Shown here one piece after another: positions 31,011 to 38,666 of a stretch of 64,000 nucleotides of DNA. Under the pieces are notes generated by a model. It was given only the letters and a program-made list of their open reading frames with translations, was not told where the DNA came from and did not search any database. Within the stretch, counting starts at the first letter, position 1, and each line of letters opens with the position of its first letter. A program made the translations under genes and the position numbers. The stretch is taken from positions 930,001 to 994,000 of the forward strand of contig NZ_CP082205.1 of NCBI RefSeq assembly GCF_019856455.1, written 5' to 3'. This DNA is from Streptococcus suis. Lineage in GTDB: Bacteria > Bacillota > Bacilli > Lactobacillales > Streptococcaceae.

Positions 31011-31688
31011 ATGAAATCAATTCAAATTGCAATTGACGGTCCAGCTTCAAGTGGGAAGTCAACGGTTGCTAAAATTATTGCTAAAAATTTTGGATATACT
31101 TACTTAGATACAGGAGCTATGTATCGCTCGGCTACCTATCTAGCCTTGACAAACGGTATAGAGGTCACAGATCAAAATAGAATCGTGGCCTTGCTTGCTC
31201 AGTATCCTATTCGATTTGGGCGTGATGAAAATGGCCAACAATTAGTTTTTGTAGGTGATGAAGATGTCACTTTACCAATTCGTGATAACCAAGTAACAAA
31301 TAATGTATCGGCAGTAGCAGCACTTCCTCTAGTACGGGAAGAATTGGTACGCTTGCAACAGGAAATTGCCCAGGCTGGTGGCATTGTTATGGATGGTCGC
31401 GATATTGGAACAGTTGTTTTACCACAGGCAGAACTCAAAATATTCCTTATTGCCTCTGTTGAAGAGCGTGCCCTCCGTCGATTTAAGGAAAATACGGAAC
31501 GTGGCATTGAGACCGATTTGGAATCTCTAAAGCAGGAAATTGCGGCTCGTGACTATAAAGATTCCCATCGAGAAGTTTCTCCTTTAAAGGCATCGGACGA
31601 TGCCATTACCTTTGATACAACAGGAGTATCCATCGAAGGTGTAGTGAAATTTATTTCCGAAAAAGCGAAAGAAATTCTTGACAAGTAG
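31011..31688 (+). CDS. cmk: Cytidylate kinase
   Basis: Phosphorylates CMP and dCMP with ATP. The P-loop GPASSGKST is at residues 10-18, followed by YLDTGAMYR, and [10 protein letters not shown] is the CMP-binding segment. RFKENTERG and RDYKDSHRE belong to the lid and ligand contacts. Length 225 residues, normal. Strong GAGGAG site. Confidence 0.97.
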   Translation: MKSIQIAIDGPASSGKSTVAKIIAKNFGYTYLDTGAMYRSATYLALTNGIEVTDQNRIVALLAQYPIRFGRDENGQQLVFVGDEDVTLPIRDNQVTNNVSAVAALPLVREELVRLQQEIAQAGGIVMDGRDIGTVVLPQAELKIFLIASVEERALRRFKENTERGIETDLESLKQEIAARDYKDSHREVSPLKASDDAITFDTTGVSIEGVVKFISEKAKEILDK

Positions 31689-31699
31689 TTTTAGATATG

Positions 31700-31868
31700 T
31701 TAGAATAGTCATATTGAGAAAAGCAGAAGTGAGAGCTTCTCGCCTTGCGACTAACGTTGTCTGGCTCTACGGATTAAGATTTCTTCGGAAAGAATAATGG
31801 TGTAGTGCGGACTTGTGTAGCAAGTCCGTTTCGTTTTTCTCGAAAAATATAAAATGAGGTGAAAAGCC
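31700..31868 (+). ncRNA. L20-type leader of the infC-rpmI-rplT operon
   Basis: A structured 5' leader of about 150 bases precedes infC. It holds a GAGAAGC/GCTTCTC-type stem near 31725 and ends in an intrinsic terminator (31808-31838). In Firmicutes ribosomal protein L20 binds such a leader and causes premature termination when in excess. The position and the terminator are seen; L20 binding is inferred from the family. Confidence 0.75.
31808..31838 (+). terminator. Attenuator terminator upstream of infC
   Basis: CGGACTTG (31808-31815) pairs perfectly with CAAGTCCG (31821-31828), five-base loop, then TTTCGTTTTT. Confidence 0.85.
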
Positions 31869-32390
31869 ATAGCAAAGCAAGATTTGTTCATCAATGATGA
31901 AATTCGAGTGCGTGAAGTTCGTCTTATCGGTCTTGAGGGTGAACAGTTGGGAATCAAACCGCTCAATGAGGCTCAGGCCATTGCTGATAGCGCCAATGTG
32001 GATTTAGTATTGATTCAACCACAAGCTAAACCACCAGTAGCGAAAATTATGGACTACGGTAAGTTCAAATTTGAATATCAGAAGAAACAGAAAGAACAAC
32101 GCAAAAAACAAAGTGTTGTCACTGTAAAAGAAGTGCGTTTAAGTCCAGTTATTGATAAAGGGGACTTCGAGACAAAACTTCGTCATGCCCGTAAATTCCT
32201 TGAAAAAGGAAATAAGGTTAAGGTTTCGATCCGTTTCAAGGGTCGTATGATTACCCACAAAGAAGTTGGAGCGAAAGTATTAGCTGAGTTCGCTGAAGCA
32301 ACCCAAGATATTGCCATTATCGAACAACGCGCTAAGATGGACGGACGTCAAATGTTTATGCAATTGGCCCCAACTTCAGATAAAAAATAA
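31869..32390 (+). CDS. infC: Translation initiation factor IF-3, probable ATA start
   Basis: IF-3 keeps 30S subunits free and checks the start codon. The conserved N-terminus [20 protein letters not shown] begins at ATA 31869, seven bases after GAGGTG (31856-31861). No ATG is in frame, and TTG 31884 would remove five conserved residues. infC genes are known for rare start codons (AUU in E. coli), which let IF-3 repress its own translation. Length 173 residues; the [15 protein letters not shown] linker and the MQLAP end are typical. Confidence 0.92.
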   Translation: MAKQDLFINDEIRVREVRLIGLEGEQLGIKPLNEAQAIADSANVDLVLIQPQAKPPVAKIMDYGKFKFEYQKKQKEQRKKQSVVTVKEVRLSPVIDKGDFETKLRHARKFLEKGNKVKVSIRFKGRMITHKEVGAKVLAEFAEATQDIAIIEQRAKMDGRQMFMQLAPTSDKK

Positions 32391-32416
32391 GCTTTTTAAG
32401 CAAAAGGAGAATTAAC

Positions 32417-32617
32417 ATGCCAAAACAAAAAACTCACCGCGCATCAGCTAAACGTTTCAAACGTACAGGTTCTGGTGGATTGAAACGCTTCCGCGCTTAT
32501 ACTTCACACCGTTTCCACGGTAAAACTAAAAAACAACGTCGTCACCTTCGTAAAGCAGGTATGGTACATTCAGGTGACTTCAAGCGTATCAAGTCAATGC
32601 TTACTCAAATGCGCTAA
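32417..32617 (+). CDS. rpmI: Ribosomal protein L35
   Basis: A 66-residue very basic protein of the 50S subunit ([15 protein letters not shown]...; [10 protein letters not shown]). AAGGAG precedes the ATG. Sits between infC and rplT, as in nearly all bacteria. Confidence 0.98.
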   Translation: MPKQKTHRASAKRFKRTGSGGLKRFRAYTSHRFHGKTKKQRRHLRKAGMVHSGDFKRIKSMLTQMR

Positions 32618-32666
32618 GCACTGATATAGCACTACTTATTATTTGAATTATTTGGAGGAAAATTAA

Positions 32667-33026
32667 ATGGCACGTGTTAAAGGTGGCGTTGTTTCTCGTA
32701 AACGCCGTAAACGTATTTTAAAATTAGCTAAAGGTTACTATGGAGCTAAACATCTCTTGTTCCGCACTGCGAAAGAACAAGTAATGAACTCTTACTACTA
32801 TGCATACCGTGACCGCCGTCAGAAAAAACGTGATTTCCGTAAATTGTGGATCACTCGTATCAACGCGGCTGCTCGCATGAACGGTTTGTCATACTCACAA
32901 TTGATGCACGGTTTGAAATTGGCAGAAATCGAAGTAAACCGCAAAATGCTTGCTGACTTGGCAGTGAATGATGCAGCAGCTTTCACAGCTCTTGCAGATG
33001 CTGCTAAAGCAAAACTTGCTAAATAA
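32667..33026 (+). CDS. rplT: Ribosomal protein L20
   Basis: A 119-residue basic 50S protein needed early in assembly ([35 protein letters not shown]). It also represses this operon through the leader. GGAGG precedes the ATG. Its terminator has been split by an IS element. Confidence 0.98.
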   Translation: MARVKGGVVSRKRRKRILKLAKGYYGAKHLLFRTAKEQVMNSYYYAYRDRRQKKRDFRKLWITRINAAARMNGLSYSQLMHGLKLAEIEVNRKMLADLAVNDAAAFTALADAAKAKLAK

Positions 33027-33038
33027 GTATATAAAATA

Positions 33039-33058
33039 AAGAGTTTGGTCTGTGTACC
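33039..33058 (+). terminator. Left half of the rplT terminator, interrupted by an IS
   Basis: AAAGAGTTTGGTCTGTGTACC here and GTCTGTGTACCAAGCTCTTTTTTT at 35667-35690 rejoin, with one copy of the 11-bp duplication, into a hairpin AAAGAG-TTTGGT / ACCAA-CTCTTT followed by T's. The IS4-family element sits in its loop. Confidence 0.7.
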
Positions 33059-33140
33059 CAATGTCATTAAGTTAACTAACCTATCACATTTTGTGGTGGG
33101 TTAGTTTTTATGTTACACTAAAAATAAAAGGGGAAAAGTC

Positions 33141-34055
33141 ATGCTAGATCAGATTAAAGCTCATTTACTTGATAGTATTAACGACATCGTTTCTAGTGCC
33201 ACTCAGTTTGTGCTTCATCCTGAAAAAGATTTTAGTCGGCAAAGTCAGCTAACTATGAAAACCATGATTCAAGCCATACTGACCATGGGAGGCAATACCT
33301 TATCTAAAGAGTTACTTGACTTACATTTACCAGTTACCCAATCTGCCTTTGTTCAACGACGGTATCAGATTAAACACCAAGCTTTTAAAACACTTTTTAG
33401 GGATATTACTTCTAAAATTCCAATCTCTGATAATCTCCCTATCCTGGCTGTTGATGGCAGTGATGTGATTCTACCAAGAAATCGTTTTGATAAAACGACC
33501 TCTTTTCAAACTGGACCACATCACACTCCTTATAATCTTATTCATATCAATGCTCTCTACAATCTTGAACAAGAGATATATCATGATTTACGGATCCAAG
33601 ATAATCGAGAGGTTGATGAACGTGCAGCTTTTATTGACATGATGAAGAACTCTTCTTTCAAACAAGCTCTGGTAATAATGGATAGGGGGTATGAATCCTA
33701 CAATGTCATGGCTCACTGCCAAGAAAGAAATTGGTCCTATATTATTCGTATTCGCGATGGAAATAATTCTATGAAAAAGAGTTTTCATCTCCCTGATACC
33801 CCTTGTTTTGATGAGGCATTTGACCTAAACATCTGTCGCAAACAAACCAATGACATGAAAGAACTGTATCGAGACTTCCCTAATCAGTATCATTTTTTAC
33901 CTCATAATGCTTCCTTTGACTTTTTGCCAAATTCTAGTCGAAAAAGCGACCCACTTCAGTTTTACGAACTTCATTTTCGGATGGTGCGCTTCGAAATCAA
34001 GCCAGGTTTCTTTGAAACTTTGGTGACAAACACCGATTATTCTCCAGAAAAATTA
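33141..34055 (+). pseudogene. IS4-family transposase, N-terminal part
   Basis: The first 305 codons of a DDE transposase. LAVDGSDVILPRN carries the first Asp and VIMDRGYES the second. The frame runs to 34055 and is broken by the IS630 insertion, which adds the stray residues YCSKNKN. The remainder resumes at 35158. GGGGAAAAG precedes the ATG. No functional transposase can be made. Confidence 0.9.
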
Positions 34056-34093
34056 TACTGTTCAAAAAACAAAAACTAACGTATAATAGATTT

Positions 34094-34606
34094 ATGAAAC
34101 TTACTATCGAACAAACAAACGAATTAAAAACTTATTTGAAAGATAAAACCTATTCCCCATTTCATAGACGACTTCAAGTAATCCTATTCAGAGCAGAAGG
34201 GCTTAGTTATAAGGAAATCACTAACCTTATCGGCTATTCAAAGTATACAATCTGGTCCTTACAAGGCAAGTATGAGCTTGGTGGGATTTCAGCTCTAGTA
34301 AGAGAAACGCGAGGTGGACGGAACCGTCAATATTTAACCCTTCAAGAAGAGGAAGCATTTCTAAAAGAACAGTTAACAGCTTCACTAAATGGCGAATTTG
34401 TGACCATAAACTCTCTCTACGAAACTTATCAGAAACGGGTTGGACACCCTACGACCAAGGAAGGATTCTATGCCCTTCTGAAACGCCATGGTTGGCGCAA
34501 AGTGACGCCAAGACCAGAACACCCTAAAAAAGCAGACGCCGAAACGATTCTAGCGTCTAAAAATAAAATCTTCATTCACGAAAATAGGAAAGCGCTTCAA
34601 GAATAG
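34094..34606 (+). CDS. IS630-family transposase, first ORF (DNA-binding part)
   Basis: 170 residues with helix-turn-helix segments (AEGLSYKEITNLIGYSKYTIW). The second half of the enzyme is in another frame. Both frames are open at 34554-34606, around the A-rich CTAAAAATAAAAT, so a +1 ribosomal shift or a decayed indel could link them. Confidence 0.85.
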   Translation: MKLTIEQTNELKTYLKDKTYSPFHRRLQVILFRAEGLSYKEITNLIGYSKYTIWSLQGKYELGGISALVRETRGGRNRQYLTLQEEEAFLKEQLTASLNGEFVTINSLYETYQKRVGHPTTKEGFYALLKRHGWRKVTPRPEHPKKADAETILASKNKIFIHENRKALQE

Positions 34607-35129
34607 TCGTCGCTATCATAAAGTCAGACTAATGTATCAAGATGAGGCGGGTTTCGGTCGGATTAGTAAAATTGGAAAGGCCTGGGCACCAAAAGGGGTG
34701 AGACCGCATGTACATAGCCACTATATTCGTGAGTATCGCTATTGCTATGGTGCTATTGATGCCCATACAGGAGAGTCCTTCTTCATTATCGCTGGGGGTT
34801 GCAATACAGATTGGATGAATGTTTTTCTCAAACAACTATCTGAAGCTTATCCTGACGATTATATTTTATTAGTGATGGACAATGCCGTTTGGCATAAATC
34901 AAGTACCTTAGAGAAACCACATAATATTGGTTTTGAGTTTATTCCTCCCTATACTCCTGAAATGAATCCAATTGAACAAGTTTGGGCTGAGATTCGAAAG
35001 AGAGGGTTTAAGAATAAAGCTTTTAAAACACTAGATGATGTGATAAACAAGCTTCAAGAAGTGATACGAGAGTTAGATTGGTCTATTTTAAAACCAATTG
35101 TTAGTAGACGATGGTTAAAAAACACTTGA
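34554..35129 (+). CDS. IS630-family transposase, second ORF (catalytic DDE part)
   Basis: The frame is open from 34554; the first ATG is 34632. DEAGFG, VMDNAVWHKS and NPIEQVWAEIRKRG supply the DDE triad. In IS630-Spn1-type elements the transposase is commonly split into two such ORFs. Confidence 0.85.
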   Translation, partial: RLKIKSSFTKIGKRFKNSRRYHKVRLMYQDEAGFGRISKIGKAWAPKGVRPHVHSHYIREYRYCYGAIDAHTGESFFIIAGGCNTDWMNVFLKQLSEAYPDDYILLVMDNAVWHKSSTLEKPHNIGFEFIPPYTPEMNPIEQVWAEIRKRGFKNKAFKTLDDVINKLQEVIRELDWSILKPIVSRRWLKNT

Positions 35130-35157
35130 TTGGTTTGTTTTTGATTTTTGTTGAGTA

Positions 35158-35535
35158 TTAAAAGATCTCTATGCCTACAGATGGGGCATAGAGACCAGTT
35201 TTCGTGACCTAAAATACAGTATCGGTCTAACTCATTTTCATGCAAAAAAGAAGGAAGGGATTCTCCAAGAAATCTACGCTCGCTTTATCAATTTTAATGT
35301 TTGTAAATGGCTAACCTCACACGTTGCTATTAAAACATCAAAGTTAAAACAGACTTATAAAATTTGTTTTTCAGACGCTGTTTATGCCTGTCGAAAATTT
35401 CTTAGAGAAGAACTTACTTCCTTCCAATTGGAAACCTACATTGCCAAACATTTATCCATCATCCGACCCAATCGAACGTTCCAAAGAAAGATAAAAAGCA
35501 AGGCACCTGTAAGCTTCACTTATAGAGTAACATAA
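35158..35535 (+). pseudogene. IS4-family transposase, C-terminal part
   Basis: Continues the interrupted transposase: LKDLYAYRWGIETSFRDLKY contains the Y-x2-R-x3-E-x6-K signature with the catalytic Glu. About 125 codons, ending TYRVT at TAA 35533. No start or ribosome site of its own. Confidence 0.88.
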
Positions 35536-35709
35536 TAGTTGAAAAATAGGGTTAAAAAACATCCTTTTTGTGCGCCCTAAATACAAAAACTATTCCCGTT
35601 TTGTCATGAACTGCTCAGACGAGAATAGTTCCTTTAATTGTTTAAATGCTTAACTTAATGACATTGGTCTGTGTACCAAGCTCTTTTTTTATTTTAATTC
35701 GCTCAGAGC

Positions 35710-35749
35710 TTGCTAAATTTCAATATGAATGATATAATTAACCAGTAAA
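35710..35749 (+). promoter_or_regulatory. Promoter of the histidine-triad gene with an AdcR-like box
   Basis: TTGCTA (35710-35715), 17 bp, TATAAT (35733-35738). Overlapping the end of the -10, TTAACCAGTAAA (35738-35749) matches the AdcR operator TTAACNNGTTAA at 9 of its 10 fixed positions. AdcR represses pht genes when zinc is plentiful. Confidence 0.6.
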
Positions 35750-35874
35750 TTAAAAAGTCGACAAATTTTATTTTATAAAGTAAATGGATATGGCGATGGC
35801 ATTCTACAATGGTAGAATCCATTTATCATGTCAATAATATAAATATAATAGTAAGTAAGGAGAGAAACATAGAT

Positions 35875-38370
35875 ATGAAACAAGGTAAGACTTTTCTTTA
35901 TGTAGCAGGAGTATCGCTTATTTGTGCTGTAGCATTGGTAACATATCAAGTGTCAAATTATAAAGAGCAATCGAGCCATCAAAAAATAACAAGTATAGAA
36001 ACATCGCAATCAAAGCAATCAAGAGAGATTCCTTCAGATCCGAAAAAGGAAGTTCCAGGGATTGATAAGGCGACAGATGATGGTTTTTTACTCACTGATG
36101 AGTCACAAATTGAGGAAAAAACTGATTTAGGAATTATTGTCAATCATGGTGATCATAAGCATTTTTTCTTTTACTCAGATTTAAAGAATACAAAATGGGC
36201 TTATTTAATTCCTGAAAACTATCAAGAAAAAAACCATTCTTCTCAACCTAAGAGAAATCAATTATCGTCAGGCTCGAAACAGACCGAAGATGAATACGTT
36301 TTTGATCCTAAAGATATTGTTGCAGAGGATGCAAATGGCTATACTGTGCGGCATGGGGATCATTATCACTATATTTTAAAATCAAGCTTAGGTGGTATGA
36401 CACACAGGCAATTGACCTCTGATAGTCGTCAATCGTCAACCCTTCCTGTCGTTCATCAACAGGAAGGGATTCCGGGGATTGATTTTCAAACGAGTGATGG
36501 TTTCTTGTTTGATGGGCAAAATATCAGCGGTGTAACAGAAACTGGGATTCTAGTAAGGCATGGGAAACATTTGCATCTTATTCATTTTGAAACATTGAAA
36601 AAGAGTAAATGGTCTTATCTTGTAAATCAGTATAAACCAAATGTTGAATCGGATAAGAAGTCACAACCTGAGGTAGAAAATGCTGAGTATCAAACTAAAT
36701 TGGACTACTTAGCAAAAGAACTAAATTTAGAGCCGTCACGTCTTAAGAAAGTCATCGTTGACGGTCAAATTGGATTAGAGTATCCGCATGGAGATCACAC
36801 ACACATTGTTTTATTAAAGGAAATTGATACAAGGAAGCCGTTTGAAAGTCCAGAGGATCGTATTCTTAAGCAAAAGGATGGAGAAACTCTTGAACAGAGA
36901 AAAGAACGTCTCATTAAGCAGTACATGGAGCGTTTTAAAGTCAAGCGTGAGGACATTACAATTGACGGGAACTATATGAGTGTACGCCATGGGGACCATG
37001 CGCACGTTTATAAAATTGATCCTAGTTTGCCAGATGATCCTGAGCGTGATGTTAAGACCGAAACGGTAAATCTTGCTATTGAGAAACAATCGGTATATGG
37101 GCCTTTTTATACAGAAGGTTCAACAGAAAATTTAACACGTAATGGTGTCCATCAAAAGTATCATCCAGAAGGGCTTCAGGATATTAAAAATTTCATTCTA
37201 GTAACATTCAGTACAAATAGTGATTTTGGTGATTTTGTCGTTAATGGTAAAAAAACGAAGAGAGTTTATTATTTGGTTCGTAAAGATTTAAATTGGGAGG
37301 ATTTGAACATCGCCTATCCGCAGACCCTTCAACAAAAGGGACGCGTCTTTAATGGTTGGAATGCTACTTTGCCAAAGTCTGGCAAGATGGCAAGAGAACA
37401 TCAGAGTTTTTATGCTGATTTTGATAATGTTTATCGTAAGCCGACAAAAAATATTTACACTCCAAGTGATGATGTTTCAAATATTGATCTATCAGACTAT
37501 GTACCTGTTAAATATAGTGCGATAGCCAATGGTCGTTTAAAATTAAATGGTGAGATTCGAGCAGGGTTCATATACTTTGTGAAATCTGACTTAACTTGGA
37601 AACAAGCTAAGGAGCAGGGGCTTATTGTACCAGAACCGGTTCCAAGTAAAGATTATGAATTCATCGAGTTTAGGACAGTTATTACCGGTGGAGAAAAAGA
37701 TACAGATTATGTTAGTGCCACAACGAGCTTGGCAGCATTTGGGACAACAGCTCCTCGTATAGGGCCATATATTGCCGAAAATACGGATAATCCAACGGAC
37801 ATCAATGATCCAAGTAGACATCCAAATTACTATTGGCATGATCCAAAGAATTATGTAGCTCTTGCATTTCGAGCAGGTGACGGCGGTCAACTTCAGACCC
37901 ATTTGGGAACTAGTAAAACAGTTGTTTACCTTGTTAGAAAAGGGTTAACATTGAACCAAGCTGGAATTTTTCCGCCGTCTTTGAAGAGTGATACAGGTTA
38001 TAAACGAGATTATACAAAACCTGTTATTCCAAATGTAGCATGGGACACACCTATTTTGGAAGATACTGTCTACGATATTCATTTCGATAAAGTTGAAAGT
38101 GATAGCAAAGATGGGACAGTTGAGCCAGGTGATACTTGGTTGCCTGGAAATCCATTGCCGAATACTCCAGATGTCCCTAATGGAGAAGAGGATGCAGATG
38201 GCTGGTTAGATGATTTGTTGACACCTAGTTCAGAAGTAGAAACTGTAACAGGCATTGAAACTACAACAGAAGATACAAAAGCAACTGAAAGTAGTACTGT
38301 TGCACCCATAGATGTCCCTAAGAATCCATCAGCAGGGGAAGAGTCTAGCGAGGATTCTATATTTCCTTGA
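35875..38370 (+). CDS. Histidine-triad surface protein (Pht/HtpS type)
   Basis: An 831-residue exported protein starting at ATG 35875, after AAGGAGAG; the upstream in-frame ATG 35809 would bury the signal sequence. The N-terminal hydrophobic segment is VAGVSLICAVALVTYQ. Five HxxHxH motifs are visible: HGDHKHFF, HGDHYHYI, HGKHLHLI, HGDHTHIV, HGDHAHVY. These bind zinc and in pneumococcus help the AdcA/AdcAII importers. The C-terminal half lacks triads and ends in an acidic Ser/Thr tail. No sortase motif was seen. Some homologues also bind complement factor H. Confidence 0.9.
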   Translation: MKQGKTFLYVAGVSLICAVALVTYQVSNYKEQSSHQKITSIETSQSKQSREIPSDPKKEVPGIDKATDDGFLLTDESQIEEKTDLGIIVNHGDHKHFFFYSDLKNTKWAYLIPENYQEKNHSSQPKRNQLSSGSKQTEDEYVFDPKDIVAEDANGYTVRHGDHYHYILKSSLGGMTHRQLTSDSRQSSTLPVVHQQEGIPGIDFQTSDGFLFDGQNISGVTETGILVRHGKHLHLIHFETLKKSKWSYLVNQYKPNVESDKKSQPEVENAEYQTKLDYLAKELNLEPSRLKKVIVDGQIGLEYPHGDHTHIVLLKEIDTRKPFESPEDRILKQKDGETLEQRKERLIKQYMERFKVKREDITIDGNYMSVRHGDHAHVYKIDPSLPDDPERDVKTETVNLAIEKQSVYGPFYTEGSTENLTRNGVHQKYHPEGLQDIKNFILVTFSTNSDFGDFVVNGKKTKRVYYLVRKDLNWEDLNIAYPQTLQQKGRVFNGWNATLPKSGKMAREHQSFYADFDNVYRKPTKNIYTPSDDVSNIDLSDYVPVKYSAIANGRLKLNGEIRAGFIYFVKSDLTWKQAKEQGLIVPEPVPSKDYEFIEFRTVITGGEKDTDYVSATTSLAAFGTTAPRIGPYIAENTDNPTDINDPSRHPNYYWHDPKNYVALAFRAGDGGQLQTHLGTSKTVVYLVRKGLTLNQAGIFPPSLKSDTGYKRDYTKPVIPNVAWDTPILEDTVYDIHFDKVESDSKDGTVEPGDTWLPGNPLPNTPDVPNGEEDADGWLDDLLTPSSEVETVTGIETTTEDTKATESSTVAPIDVPKNPSAGEESSEDSIFP

Positions 38371-38407
38371 TGCAATAGATATGAGTGATTTGAAATAGTG
38401 GTCTAAT

Positions 38408-38611
38408 GCTCTTCGAAAATCAAAATCAGACGTTGTTGACTTGATTTGATGAGTGAAAGGCTCCAGTTGAGCCTTTCAGCCTGTTACCTTGAAACAAAAT
38501 AGTAACAGGGTTCTATCTGCTAAGTAGAAACGAACTACGTTCGCTCTATCTCCAACCTCCAAAGGTTCCCCAAACCTTTGGAGCTAGCCTGTTTTTGATT
38601 TTCATTGAGTA
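38408..38611. repeat. BOX-like repeat element
   Basis: Begins GCTCTTCGAAAATCAAAATC and ends GTTTTTGATTTTCATTGAGTA (38591-38611), imperfect inverted ends. An inner hairpin CCAAAGGTTCCCCAAACCTTTGG lies near 38561-38583. The layout and end sequences match streptococcal BOX elements. About 35 bases of its left part recur at 49527. No coding function. Confidence 0.75.
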
Positions 38612-38613
38612 TA

Positions 38614-38660
38614 AAAAGGCTTAGAATCAATGTAGTAACTGATATGATTCTAAGCCTTTT
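38614..38660. terminator. Terminator serving ltaS and the histidine-triad gene
   Basis: A 16-bp perfect stem (38614-38629 with 38645-38660) between convergent genes. Confidence 0.85.
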
Positions 38661-38666
38661 AGTGTA

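Larger units (their letters stand above)
34056..35157 (+). mobile_element. IS630-family element nested in the IS4 transposase
   Basis: 1102 bp. Ends are imperfect inverted repeats, TACTGTTCAAAAAACAAAAAC on the left and, read inward from the right, TACTCAACAAAAATCAAAAAC. TTA flanks both sides (34053-34055, 35158-35160), fitting the TA target duplication of the family. Removing the element and one TTA restores the IS4 transposase frame (...SPEKL-KDLYAYRWG...). Confidence 0.88.
33059..35666 (+). mobile_element. IS4-family element, interrupted by an IS630-family element
   Basis: Ends are perfect 17-bp inverted repeats: CAATGTCATTAAGTTAA (33059-33075) and its complement (35650-35666). They are flanked by an 11-bp target duplication GTCTGTGTACC (33048-33058 and 35667-35677). 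Without the inner IS630 element it would be about 1.5 kb. A hairpin just inside the left end (33074-33106, then TTTTTA) may block read-in transcription. Another hairpin lies inside the right end (about 35588-35632, AACTATTC with GAATAGTT). Confidence 0.92.

Noticed and set aside
31884..32390. TTG 31884 as the infC start
   Set aside because: Drops five conserved residues and lies too far from the GAGGTG site.
38079..38375. 98-residue minus-strand ORF opposite the histidine-triad tail
   Set aside because: Mirror of a low-complexity acidic region; no independent coding evidence.
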